Assembly: GCA_945874765.1 (NCBI GenBank)
Contig: CAMCHQ010000008.1
Span: 62,001 to 126,000, forward strand
DNA length: 64,000 nucleotides
Reading direction: 5' to 3'
From: an uncultured Clostridia bacterium
Lineage (GTDB): Bacteria > Bacillota > Clostridia > Oscillospirales > Acutalibacteraceae
Shown: positions 8,893-18,108 of the stretch, in pieces
Numbering within the stretch: position 1 is the first letter of the stretch
Layout: every line of letters starts with the position of its first letter
Notes under the pieces: generated by a model
The model's input: the letters and a program-made list of their open reading frames with translations, nothing else
What the model was told of the DNA's origin: nothing
Databases searched by the model: none
Position numbers and translations under genes: made by a program

Positions 8893-11800
8893 TTATCCAA
8901 CGACTAATTTATTTGTTTTCTTGAGATACTTTGCAGGGATTGGTGAATCAAGTTTGAATGTAAAACTAATAGGACGGCTGCTTTGATGGTTGACATAATT
9001 AACAGGTCCTAAAAATGTATATGGTGCTGCGCCAAGCGAATCTTGCTTGAATTCACGAACAAATAACAACAGCTTATTGCCGCTTTCGTTGTGATGGATA
9101 TATCTTTGTCCTGTTGGTGTTTCTGGTGATATTGTGCTCTGGCTTTGCCAGTGAAACAGCCATTCATTAATAGAGTAATCACTATACATAGTAGTTGGTG
9201 AATAATCTTTTTCTGATTTATTAAGTGTTACCATAAATATATCAGATTTTATGTCGGGAAGATATTTAACACCTTCCATTACTGACTGCGGCTTCATAAA
9301 TCCTAAACCTACCAAAAGTTGATCTCTTGAGTAGGTACAATGAATGTCAAGTGGACAATCAAAATCAAGGCCTGCTTGCTCATCGATAAAATCAATATGG
9401 TCGAAATTATATTGCAATAATTCAACCATTTCGCTGAACAGGTTTGGACATGATTTTAACTTCCGGAAACCTTCCAATTCATCAGTAAACTCACATTTCT
9501 CATAATCCCTTTGCCAAATTGTGAATTGTAGCATTTGCACCATTCTCTGCTGAATAATAGTAAGAGCCTCATATGAAATGCGATCAAGATTTTCAAAAAA
9601 GTTGAATATAAATTTAATCCATCTGCGTGAATCTATGGTGCAAATTCTTTGGAATGCTTTTGTCATAATTGGCTCAAGTTCTTCGTCAAAATCATCCTTA
9701 ACACCGGCAAGAACGCATAATCTTGAAAAACTTGAGTGCTTATAAATAGCCTTAATATCAAGATGATAGTATTCAACAAAATTTTTGAGCGAAAGTTCCA
9801 TTCCACTGTCGTCAACAAAGTCTTGAATTCTTGTAATTAATCCAGCCTTTGCACCGAAAGAAGCATTAATATTTTTGAAAATATAGTCTTTTGCTTTTTT
9901 CTCAAGTTGTATGTAGCAGCCCTTTGGAGCAGACACAAAGCCGTCTTTAATTTCACGCTTAACACTCCGTGTTGAATGTGATAATAAAGCTGTAAACTTA
10001 TCTTCAAAATTATACTTTTTATTTGCCTGACCTATAAAATCTAAAACGGTTAGGCATTCTTTATTTTCGGCAAGTCTAAGACCTCGTCCAAGCTGTTGAA
10101 GAAATATTGTCAATGATTCTGTTGGACGAAGGAAAAGAATTGTATTTACTTCTGGAATATCTACACCTTCATTATACAAATCAACAACAAATATAAACCT
10201 TATTTCGCCATTGACAAGTCGTTTCTTTGCGCTATTTCTATCATCATCAGATGAATCACCGGTAAGGAACATAGAAGGAATATTATGTTCATTAAAATAA
10301 TTAGACATATACTCTGCATGCTCTATGGACACACAGAAACCAAGTCCCTTAACGTCATCTAAATCAGTAACGTATTTTAGTAATGAACTGATGATATTAT
10401 CGGCGCGCTTATCTGCTACTGCTTTGTTAATGGTATATATATTTGAAAGCTCTCGTTTGTCATATCCACCACGGGTCCACTTTAATCCATCAAGGTCAAC
10501 AGTATCACTAACGCCGAAATATTGAAAAGGACATAATAATTTTCTATCAATAGCTTCCGGCAAACGAATTTCTGCAGCTATACGGTTATTAAAATATTCA
10601 GTTACATTTTTGCCATCCATACGTTCTGGAGTAGCAGTTAATCCAAGTAATATTTTTGGCTTGTAATATGACAATAACTTTTGATAGCTTGGTGCTGCTG
10701 CGTGGTGGAATTCATCCACAACTATATAGTCATAATAATCATTTGAGGTGTGTTTGTGCCATTCCTGTGAATTAAATGTTTGAATTGACATAAACAAATG
10801 AGAAACATCTTCGGGCCTGTGGTATCCACCAACAAACATTTCGCCAAAGTTTGCATCCTTTAATACACCTCTGAATGTTTCAATACTTTGCTTAAGAATT
10901 TCTTCTCTATGAGCAATGAATAATAATCTGCAAGGCTCGCCTTTATGATCTTGGCAATAACGCTTATAATCAAAAGCAGATATTACGGTTTTACCTGTAC
11001 CAGTTGCGGCAACAACAAGATTTTTGTAATTACCACGAACTTCTCTTTCGGCTTTAAGCTTGTCCAGAATTTCCTGTTGATATGAGTAAGGTGATATGTC
11101 AAACATATATCTTGACGCATTGTTTGTATCATGATATTTTTCTGCTTTCAATGCAGTTGCAAGGCGTTCTTTTTCACCTTCCTGATATGGCTCAAATTCG
11201 TTAGAATTCCAATAACTATCAAAAGTTGCATTGATTTTAACAATAGTTTCAGGTAAATCTTTAGCGGTAACTTTGACGTTCCATTCGAGTCCGCTTGAAA
11301 TAGCTGCATTTGAAAGGTTTGAAGAACCGACATAAGCAGTAGTGAATCCAGTGTTGCGGTAAAACACGTATGTTTTAGCGTGTAAACGAGTACGTTTTGT
11401 ATCGTATGACACCTTGATTTCAGTGTTAGGAAGAGTGCTTAGCTCTTCAATTGCCTTAACATCAGTTGCGCCCATATACGAGGTTGTTATTATACGTAAT
11501 TTTCCACCGTTTTGAGTAAATTCACGCAATTCATCAATAATAAGTCGAAGTCCACTCCACTTGATAAATGATACGAGCATGTCAATTTTATCAGCAGATA
11601 GAATTTCTTTTTTTAGTTCTGTAAACATTTGTGGCTCATGAATCGCACCAGTAAACAATGAACTTTGAGCAATTGATGTTTCAGGACGTGGCAAAGTGTT
11701 TTTACTTGTGCCTGTATGCATTTTGTCCAGCACAGAAAGTAGCTGCTCAGCACGTTCATCAACAGACATTGCACTGAATTCTTCTTCACCGCTCTCGGCA

Positions 11801-12033
11801 ATAATGGTGCTTACAATTTTGTTTGCAAGTGCAATTTGGTTATTAATATCTCCACCGTTATCAGCAACAGTATCGAGACCTTTCTCAATAATATCAGCAA
11901 TGTATTTAGAAAGTACCTTTGAAGCCTCTGCATTATCAATAGGCGCAGTCGAACAATCCTTGTCATCGGCATTGTCAATAGCTACACCTAATTCTTTGCT
12001 TATTACTTGTTCGTAAAGTCCTGATTCTAACAT
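8893..12033 (-). CDS. PLD-nuclease / DEAD-DEAH SF2 helicase / DUF3427 protein
   Basis: PLD HxK motif RLHAKTYVFYRNTGFTTAYVGSSNLSN; Walker A ATGTGKT; DEFH box VVDEFHHAA; motif VI QQLGRGLR; DUF3427-like C-terminus. Confidence 0.93.
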   Translation of the reverse strand: MLESGLYEQVISKELGVAIDNADDKDCSTAPIDNAEASKVLSKYIADIIEKGLDTVADNGGDINNQIALANKIVSTIIAESGEEEFSAMSVDERAEQLLSVLDKMHTGTSKNTLPRPETSIAQSSLFTGAIHEPQMFTELKKEILSADKIDMLVSFIKWSGLRLIIDELREFTQNGGKLRIITTSYMGATDVKAIEELSTLPNTEIKVSYDTKRTRLHAKTYVFYRNTGFTTAYVGSSNLSNAAISSGLEWNVKVTAKDLPETIVKINATFDSYWNSNEFEPYQEGEKERLATALKAEKYHDTNNASRYMFDISPYSYQQEILDKLKAEREVRGNYKNLVVAATGTGKTVISAFDYKRYCQDHKGEPCRLLFIAHREEILKQSIETFRGVLKDANFGEMFVGGYHRPEDVSHLFMSIQTFNSQEWHKHTSNDYYDYIVVDEFHHAAAPSYQKLLSYYKPKILLGLTATPERMDGKNVTEYFNNRIAAEIRLPEAIDRKLLCPFQYFGVSDTVDLDGLKWTRGGYDKRELSNIYTINKAVADKRADNIISSLLKYVTDLDDVKGLGFCVSIEHAEYMSNYFNEHNIPSMFLTGDSSDDDRNSAKKRLVNGEIRFIFVVDLYNEGVDIPEVNTILFLRPTESLTIFLQQLGRGLRLAENKECLTVLDFIGQANKKYNFEDKFTALLSHSTRSVKREIKDGFVSAPKGCYIQLEKKAKDYIFKNINASFGAKAGLITRIQDFVDDSGMELSLKNFVEYYHLDIKAIYKHSSFSRLCVLAGVKDDFDEELEPIMTKAFQRICTIDSRRWIKFIFNFFENLDRISYEALTIIQQRMVQMLQFTIWQRDYEKCEFTDELEGFRKLKSCPNLFSEMVELLQYNFDHIDFIDEQAGLDFDCPLDIHCTYSRDQLLVGLGFMKPQSVMEGVKYLPDIKSDIFMVTLNKSEKDYSPTTMYSDYSINEWLFHWQSQSTISPETPTGQRYIHHNESGNKLLLFVREFKQDSLGAAPYTFLGPVNYVNHQSSRPISFTFKLDSPIPAKYLKKTNKLVVG

Positions 12034-12144
12034 CCAATCACCACCAATAAAATCATTTTACCATAATTATACAGTTTTAACAACTACATATAATCCAATA
12101 TGTAACAAAAACTGCGAATAATAAAATAAAACTCTTTAGCACGG

Positions 12145-12151
12145 TTCGACA
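12145..12151 (-). promoter_or_regulatory. Candidate Spo0A box 1 (TGTCGAA on minus strand)
   Basis: + strand TTCGACA = reverse complement of TGTCGAA. Confidence 0.5.
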
Positions 12152-12182
12152 AATTTTGATAGACTATATATTGTACTATATC

Positions 12183-12189
12183 TGTCGAA
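12183..12189 (+). promoter_or_regulatory. Candidate Spo0A box 2 (TGTCGAA)
   Basis: CTGTCGAAAGGAGG; 14 nt before ATG, adjacent to RBS. Confidence 0.5.
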
Positions 12190-12202
12190 AGGAGGCGAGC
12201 TG

Positions 12203-12373
12203 ATGAGTTATCAAAAGTTATTAGAGCGGGTCGCAAGGGAGCATAACACTACTCCTCAAGAGGTTGACAGTGAAATGCGAACAGCTTTACAAATGGCTGG
12301 CTATGATATTGAACCGGCTATGTTCATTGCACTTGCTACTACCAAAGCAAAAAAGACTATATATCGTAATTAG
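12203..12373 (+). CDS. 56-aa protein resembling part of the Spo0A C-terminal DNA-binding domain
   Basis: Manual translation MSYQKLLERVAREHNTTPQEVDSEMRTALQMAGYDIEPAMFIALATTKAKKTIYRN; AREHNTTPQEVDSEMRTALQ resembles Spo0A A-ky-tT-s-VER-iRhAIe; strong AAAGGAGG RBS; too short for ORF track. Confidence 0.75.
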   Translation: MSYQKLLERVAREHNTTPQEVDSEMRTALQMAGYDIEPAMFIALATTKAKKTIYRN

Positions 12374-12437
12374 TATAATTTGTAGTCTATATTGTTCCTA
12401 CAAAATTAGTATCATAATTTTGTTAGGAGTGATACTG

Positions 12438-12680
12438 ATGACTATTGTTGAGGCTACAAAATTGCGTATAGAGGAATTGTGCAATGAGAGAGGAATGAAC
12501 TTCTGTCGCCTTGCGACGATTTCCGGCGTTCCGTACACAACCGTTAAGTCAATTGTTTATAATCAAAGCAAAAATCCAAGCATAACCACGATTAAGAAAA
12601 TCTGTGACGGTTTGGATATAACAATAACCGATTTCTTTGATACCGAAACCTTTAGAAATCTTGAACAGGAAATCAAATGA
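12438..12680 (+). CDS. XRE/Cro-type HTH transcriptional regulator
   Basis: MTIVEATKLRIEELCNERGMNFCRLATISGVPYTTVKSIVYNQSKNPSITTIKKICDGLDITITDFFD; RBS TTAGGAG before ATG 12438. Confidence 0.9.
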   Translation: MTIVEATKLRIEELCNERGMNFCRLATISGVPYTTVKSIVYNQSKNPSITTIKKICDGLDITITDFFDTETFRNLEQEIK

Positions 12681-12684
12681 TTTA

Positions 12685-12710
12685 AGCCAGCTTTTGAGCT
12701 GGCTTTTTCT
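12685..12710. terminator. Terminator hairpin
   Basis: AGCCAGC-TTTTGA-GCTGGCT followed by TTTTCTATTTTT. Confidence 0.9.
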
Positions 12711-13017
12711 ATTTTTCTATTATGTAGTTTTCTGCACCTGAAAGATAGGCGGAATAGTCTATTCTTATTAGTTTATCACTTTTAAAACACTGCGGATGAT
12801 GAAAGGCGATATGCCCATTATAGCCAACAAAATTCAATGTAAAATCTTTGTTTAAGGCATAAATATCATCCCATTTTCTCTTTGTGGGCTTCTTGCCATC
12901 ACCAAAGCGAAAGCCCTCTGACTCGGCATTTTGCAAAAATATTTTTGCAACATTTTTGCTTGACAGATACACATACACTCTGCCGTCAAGGTTTAATAAA
13001 TTTGCGATTGTTCTCAT
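12709..13017 (-). CDS. Hypothetical 102-aa protein under SAM riboswitch control
   Basis: ORF with TAGGAGTG RBS; directly downstream of S-box and terminator. Confidence 0.75.
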   Translation of the reverse strand: MRTIANLLNLDGRVYVYLSSKNVAKIFLQNAESEGFRFGDGKKPTKRKWDDIYALNKDFTLNFVGYNGHIAFHHPQCFKSDKLIRIDYSAYLSGAENYIIEK

Positions 13018-13052
13018 AAAAACACTCCTAAAAAAATATTTCCAAAAGAGTG

Positions 13053-13083
13053 CAAAAGAAAACTCCCATCGTTATGATGGGAG
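13053..13083 (-). terminator. Riboswitch expression-platform terminator
   Basis: Minus strand CTCCCATCATAACGATGGGAG then TTTTCTTTT. Confidence 0.85.
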
Positions 13084-13088
13084 CAAAG

Positions 13089-13193
13089 AAAGGAGTGTTA
13101 AAAACACAAAAACAACGCCCATCATACAAGCATTAGCACCTTACAAACGCAGGTTGCTGTGTGGTCAACGGGCTTGTCCCTCGCACACTCTTT
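13089..13193 (-). ncRNA. SAM-I (S-box) riboswitch aptamer
   Basis: Minus strand AAAGAGTGTGCGAGGGACAAGCCCGTTGACCACACAGCAACCTGCGTTTGTAAGGTGCTAATGCTTGTATGATGGGCG...GTGTTTTTAACAC...; matches S-box core GAGGGAc-GCCC--UGA-----GCAACC----AAGGUGCUAA. Confidence 0.87.
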
Positions 13194-13204
13194 ATGGTGA
13201 TTTG

Positions 13205-13233
13205 ATTATATCATTAAGTTTTTACATCGTCAA
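13205..13233 (-). promoter_or_regulatory. Promoter for the SAM riboswitch transcript
   Basis: Minus strand TTGACG-N17-TATAAT. Confidence 0.8.
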
Positions 13234-13286
13234 CAAGACGAAAAATAAAGGGATATTTTTTGTACTTTGTTATTATAATGGTTATA

Positions 13287-14345
13287 TTATTCGTTTTCTT
13301 TATAATGACTCAACAACCATTCTACCCACTTGTTTTGCTTTAAAAATCTGCCGGCTATTTTATGGCCATATTTATCGAGACGAGTGTATTTTATATCTGC
13401 ATTATATTTTTTCAGTTCATTATAAAAATTGTCATCGCTGTCAATAGTAACAACATTATCGTTACTTGAATGTACCATCCAAATCGGCACTTTTGCTACC
13501 CTTTTAAAATCAATTTCATCAAATTTTTTGTAGCCATAGTAGCAACCCATCAGTTCAACAGTCGCGGCTATCATATCGGAATGATTTACAAGCATATTCC
13601 ATACACATCCGCCACCAAATGAACAACCGTAAATGTAAATTCTGTTTTTATAAATGTCAAATTCATCAATTAGTTTATTTATCAATTCAGTGCAGACTTC
13701 AATATAGTTTTCTCTTGCTTCCTCTTCGCAGGTGGTATTATACCTAACATATTGAGGAACAAGAATATTGCAGTCGGCTTTCAACAATTTACTCGTTTGA
13801 CCGATAGTTAGATGTTCAATAAAAGAAAACAAATTGTTATGCCCAATCGTTCCGCCGCCGCCGAAATAAACAACTAACGGTTGATTGCTGTTTTTGGATT
13901 TTCTGAAACGAAAAGGAACAACACGATTATAACGCTTACAGGGAAAAACATATTTATTATAACTGATAATTCCAAATCCTGTTTTATGTATCTTATCTGC
14001 TTGGTAAGTGTTAAAAATGTTTTGGCTGTAATCAATGTCGCTTTTGAGCTTTTTTGCAAATGAAACTTGATTTTTCATTATTTTGCTCTTGCTGAACTTT
14101 GCTTTTTGAAGCCTTTTACAGCCGTTAAAAGTAATGCTGTATAAATATCCGTCCGCACCCAAAGCAGTTATCTCTTCTGTACGTATTTCATTATTTAACG
14201 CATTAAGAAAATCTTTATAATTATTATCATTAAAGGAAATCTCTGCAACAGAGAATTCTTTAACCGTGTAATAATGTGTTATATAATCCTTAATGCAATC
14301 AAAGCTGCATAAAGAATTTTCAACTGTATAAAAATAATATTCCAT
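13287..14345 (-). CDS. Alpha/beta hydrolase / esterase
   Basis: VVYFGGGG oxyanion region; YGCSFGGG nucleophile elbow; C-terminal D/H residues. Confidence 0.8.
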   Translation of the reverse strand: MEYYFYTVENSLCSFDCIKDYITHYYTVKEFSVAEISFNDNNYKDFLNALNNEIRTEEITALGADGYLYSITFNGCKRLQKAKFSKSKIMKNQVSFAKKLKSDIDYSQNIFNTYQADKIHKTGFGIISYNKYVFPCKRYNRVVPFRFRKSKNSNQPLVVYFGGGGTIGHNNLFSFIEHLTIGQTSKLLKADCNILVPQYVRYNTTCEEEARENYIEVCTELINKLIDEFDIYKNRIYIYGCSFGGGCVWNMLVNHSDMIAATVELMGCYYGYKKFDEIDFKRVAKVPIWMVHSSNDNVVTIDSDDNFYNELKKYNADIKYTRLDKYGHKIAGRFLKQNKWVEWLLSHYKENE

Positions 14346-14376
14346 ATAATGTATCCTTTGAATTATTGTATCGGTT

Positions 14377-14739
14377 TTACAATGATAATATTTCTACTCT
14401 TTTCTTCTTTGTAAGCTTGTTGAGAATTTCGTTGTAGGATTTATCCAATAATTCCTTAACAACATCATCGGGAACATTGCCGTCGGCTTTTATGGAATTC
14501 CAATGGGTTTTGTTCATATAGTAGCCGGGAATAATGTCCTCGTAGCTGTTTCTGAAAAATTCGCCGTCAATGGGATTTAGCTTTAATGTGATATATACAG
14601 GCTTGTCGTTATCATCAAGGCAAACTGCAACAAACATCTTGTCATCAACCTTGTATCTTATCCAATTCCAGTCTGCCTGAAAGTCCTTTGTAACACCTTT
14701 TTTACTAAGTAAAAAATCATCTATAAAGTCATATTTCAT
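14377..14739 (-). CDS. MmcQ/YjbR family DNA-binding-like protein
   Basis: WNWIRYKVDDKMFVAV...YITLKLNP...IIPGYYMNKTHWNSI pattern of YjbR family. Confidence 0.85.
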   Translation of the reverse strand: MKYDFIDDFLLSKKGVTKDFQADWNWIRYKVDDKMFVAVCLDDNDKPVYITLKLNPIDGEFFRNSYEDIIPGYYMNKTHWNSIKADGNVPDDVVKELLDKSYNEILNKLTKKKRVEILSL

Positions 14740-14759
14740 ACAATAAACACCTTAAATTA

Positions 14760-15365
14760 TTACAATTCTTCAGTATTAAAGGTTGTGTAGCCTTCGTAGT
14801 AGTAGCTATGGTCGATGCCTTTCATATAGACCTCACGGCTGTTGATTTCATCAGTCAAAGCGTTTTTCAAAAGATGTTTGATTTCAATATCCTTAATCGG
14901 ACTGCGCTCCATAGCAAGCAGATAATCCTCCTTGTCCACCTTGCTCCAATCAACAACTCTGCCTATTTCGTTCTTTAAGATATGGTCAAGCCAAATACGA
15001 GTGCTACGCCCGTTTCCTTCTCTAAAAGGGTGAGCAACATTCATTTCAACATATTTTTCAATTATTTCATCAAAGCTTGACTGTGGCATTTTATCAATAT
15101 TTTCAAGTGCTGACTCAAGGTATATTAACGGTGCAAAACGGAAATTACCCTTTGCAATATTGACAGTCCTTAGTTCACCGGCAAAGCCGTATATGTCCTC
15201 AAACATATATTTGTGGATTGCCTGCAATGTCGAAAACTTACCTGCCGGAAGATTGTCTAAAACTCTTTTTTCAAATAGCTCCACAGCCTTTTTCTTACTG
15301 AGTCGCTCTTCCTCACGGGCAAGGTCGGCAGAGTTTGTAAGTCCTAATTTATTTTCAAGTGCCAT
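14760..15365 (-). CDS. Fic family adenylyltransferase (probable class III, C-terminal inhibitory motif SYYYEG)
   Basis: HPFREGNGRSTR Fic motif; C-terminal (S/T)xxxE(G/N) match SYYYEG. Confidence 0.92.
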   Translation of the reverse strand: MALENKLGLTNSADLAREEERLSKKKAVELFEKRVLDNLPAGKFSTLQAIHKYMFEDIYGFAGELRTVNIAKGNFRFAPLIYLESALENIDKMPQSSFDEIIEKYVEMNVAHPFREGNGRSTRIWLDHILKNEIGRVVDWSKVDKEDYLLAMERSPIKDIEIKHLLKNALTDEINSREVYMKGIDHSYYYEGYTTFNTEEL

Positions 15366-15426
15366 ATAGCACCTCCAACTTATGCTTCAATATCAACAAT
15401 AATTATATCATATTTTGGCGTTATTA

Positions 15427-15858
15427 TCAATCATTCAATAGTTTATTCAGCGAATCAATGAAGGCTTTGTCGTTTTCATTGGTTCTTTTCTTTGGTCCTT
15501 TTAGGTGGGCGCCTGCCATTCTTGCTTTCTTTGATTCGTGGCGTGTGGTGAGTAGCATTGTCAGGTTGGTGTCATTTATGATAAGTCCGTTTTGTGTGAT
15601 AGGCTTGCCACCTTTTGACAGCACCATTGCAGAGAGTCCGTAGTCCTGCGTGACAACAATATCCCCTGGGCTAACCTGATTAACAAGTGCAAAATCAACA
15701 CTGTCAGCACCCTTTGACACGGTTACGGTTTTTGCATAGTCGTTATTTATAATATGACTTGTGTCGCAAAATACAACAACCTCAATTTTATTCTCTTTTG
15801 CTATATTGATTGTTTCCTTAACAACAGGGCAACCGTCAGCATCAATTAGAATTTTCAT
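15427..15858 (-). CDS. YaiI/YqxD family (DUF188) protein
   Basis: MKILIDADGCPVVKETI...; VVTQDYGLSAMVLSKGG...ARMAGAHLKGPKKRT. Confidence 0.92.
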   Translation of the reverse strand: MKILIDADGCPVVKETINIAKENKIEVVVFCDTSHIINNDYAKTVTVSKGADSVDFALVNQVSPGDIVVTQDYGLSAMVLSKGGKPITQNGLIINDTNLTMLLTTRHESKKARMAGAHLKGPKKRTNENDKAFIDSLNKLLND

Positions 15859-15864
15859 AGCACA

Positions 15865-16617
15865 TTACAAATTCTTCAAATATTTTGCTGTTGCTTTCTT
15901 GCCGGCATTAAAGCCCTTTAAGAGAAATCCGTGGTCTCCGTGAACCTCAATCAATTCGCAATTCTCATATCTCTCGTTCGCTTTTCTTGAATATTCAATC
16001 TTAACGAGCTTGTCCTCAATTCCGTGAATAATCAAAACAGGCTTTTTGAAGGTGCAAATCTGCTCATAAGGGTCAAGTGCTCTTGCATCCTCAACATACT
16101 TTTTGCCGAGCTTGACAAAAACACCGTAAAAGCTGTCAGGCACATTGTTTGGATCGATCTTTGTTCCGATTACACATCCGCGTCTTGAATCATCGGGAAT
16201 ACAAAGGGCGGGATAATACATAATCAGTCTCTCAATTTCATCCTCTTTTTCGGCCGCTACTAACGAGCATACAAGTCCACCCTGACTGCAACCGCAAAGG
16301 GTTATATGATTGTTGTCAACACAATCAAGATTTTTCGCATATTCAAGCACATCAAAAAGATTTTTCTTTTGAGTCTGTACGCTCATATTTACACTTTTGC
16401 CACCGGAAATCCCACTGCCTGACATATAAAAATCAAACATAATTACAGTATAGCCTGCGTCTGTGAATGCCTTTGCATAAGGCGAGGTAATCAGCATATT
16501 GCTTGCAAATCCGTGGCACAAAATGACCGTCTTTTTAGGCTTTTTTGCATCACAATTAAGCATTATTCCTCTTAATGTATTTCCTGCACTTGTTATCTTG
16601 AACGGTTTAATTTTCAT
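15865..16617 (-). CDS. Alpha/beta hydrolase
   Basis: VILCHGFASNM; CGCSQGGLV; HGIEDKLV; HGDHGF. Confidence 0.9.
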   Translation of the reverse strand: MKIKPFKITSAGNTLRGIMLNCDAKKPKKTVILCHGFASNMLITSPYAKAFTDAGYTVIMFDFYMSGSGISGGKSVNMSVQTQKKNLFDVLEYAKNLDCVDNNHITLCGCSQGGLVCSLVAAEKEDEIERLIMYYPALCIPDDSRRGCVIGTKIDPNNVPDSFYGVFVKLGKKYVEDARALDPYEQICTFKKPVLIIHGIEDKLVKIEYSRKANERYENCELIEVHGDHGFLLKGFNAGKKATAKYLKNL

Positions 16618-16650
16618 AAAAATTCATCCTTTTGTAGTTTCAATCAATAA

Positions 16651-17112
16651 TTATATTAAGCTGTTTAGCAAGGCTTCGCAACCGGCATAGATGTCCTTGT
16701 AGCACCTGTCAAAATCACGGGTGTACCAAGGGTCCGAAACATCTGCACTACTGCCCGTGTATTCCATCAGCTTATGGATTTTGTTGCCCTTATCTCCGCC
16801 GAGAATACGAGTCATATTGCAAATATTGGCGCTGTCCATACCGATAAACAAATCATACTTATTGTAGTCACTCGCTTTAAGCTGAACGGCTCTTTTACCG
16901 CTTGGGTCAATGCCGTGACTTTCAAGTACAGCCTTTGCCGGTGGATAAACCGGATTGCCCACACCGTTCCATATTTCTTCTGTACTGGTAGCAGATGAGG
17001 CAATTACAAAATCGTTCTCCAAGCCTCTGCGCCTAACCATATCCTTTAACACAAATTCAGCCATCGGCGAACGGCAAATGTTCCCATGGCACACAAACAT
17101 AATTTTAATCAC
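16651..17112 (-). CDS. Low-molecular-weight protein-tyrosine phosphatase
   Basis: VCHGNICRSPMAE P-loop; DPWYTRDF acid loop. Confidence 0.96.
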   Translation of the reverse strand: MIKIMFVCHGNICRSPMAEFVLKDMVRRRGLENDFVIASSATSTEEIWNGVGNPVYPPAKAVLESHGIDPSGKRAVQLKASDYNKYDLFIGMDSANICNMTRILGGDKGNKIHKLMEYTGSSADVSDPWYTRDFDRCYKDIYAGCEALLNSLI

Positions 17113-17268
17113 TATTAGAACTCCTCAAATGCAATTATATATAAGTCAGTTTAAAGACAGACTACTTCAATTTTTGAACCCTATAACGATAACTTAAGAG
17201 TAAAGGGGTGCATCAAATTTTTCTTCAATAATTTATATGTTTGAATCCGTTATTTCCTTTAATCATTT

Positions 17269-18069
17269 TCAAATCTCTTCAATATATTCTCTAAAAATGT
17301 CCATTATGAAATCTGCACTTGCCGGAGTATAATTTGGAGACTGTGCCATAACTGCATAGTCAAAATCTCCTGCGAATCTTACACCATCAATTGTTGGAAT
17401 TATTAGTAGTTCTACTTCAGGATCTTTTATTGCATCCTCAAGATATCTTTTCTTATATGTATCAGAAGAATCATACTCAGGCATTTCCATCGTTTTATTA
17501 TACTTCAACTGGATGTAATTTTTTACAGGATTATCCCAAATGTACTCTTCATGAAAATCCTTTAGAGTGTCCAATACATAATCATTCTTGTCGCCATAAG
17601 GATTCGCACAATATGTGATGGATGAAACCATTTGATAGGCAACTGCCCAAAGCAAATAATCACCTATACTAATTCCTTTTATGCTATCGCAAAATTCATA
17701 CTCACGTATTTTTCTTCTTGACTCAATTGGGAGTGTAAGAAACTCACTTTGCAAAAAACTCCATGATGCATCACCCAAACCTAAATCAGCATGAGAATCA
17801 ACATGAACAACATCAAAAGGATCTGAAAGTTTTTTGCTGTTTATAAGTTCTTCCCAAAAGAATAAAGCTTCATTATGACCACTCACAATTCTTCCGGGGA
17901 TTTTGTGTTTTTTTGATAATCCTAAATTTTGCTCCAAAAATTGTCTAACTTCCTCTTCAGTCCATACTGAATCCCCATAGTACTCTTCAACAAGTCTTTC
18001 TTCACAAGAAAATGGAGTGTTTGCTAATTCAGTCATGAAATAGTCCATATCTAAATCCAAAATCTTCAT
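17269..18069 (-). CDS. UPF0489 family protein (arginase/deacetylase-like)
   Basis: MKILDLDMDYFM...VVHVDSHADLGLGD. Confidence 0.8.
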   Translation of the reverse strand: MKILDLDMDYFMTELANTPFSCEERLVEEYYGDSVWTEEEVRQFLEQNLGLSKKHKIPGRIVSGHNEALFFWEELINSKKLSDPFDVVHVDSHADLGLGDASWSFLQSEFLTLPIESRRKIREYEFCDSIKGISIGDYLLWAVAYQMVSSITYCANPYGDKNDYVLDTLKDFHEEYIWDNPVKNYIQLKYNKTMEMPEYDSSDTYKKRYLEDAIKDPEVELLIIPTIDGVRFAGDFDYAVMAQSPNYTPASADFIMDIFREYIEEI

Positions 18070-18108
18070 ATCAAGACCTCCTATATATTAGATAACTTCC
18101 CACAATTG

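Noticed and set aside
12264-12680. 138-aa track ORF start for the XRE regulator
   Set aside because: Long extension overlaps the Spo0A-like small gene; RBS and HTH support start at 12438
12884-13447. 187-aa + strand ORF
   Set aside because: Spans the antisense of the SAM riboswitch, its terminator and parts of two genes; not a real coding region
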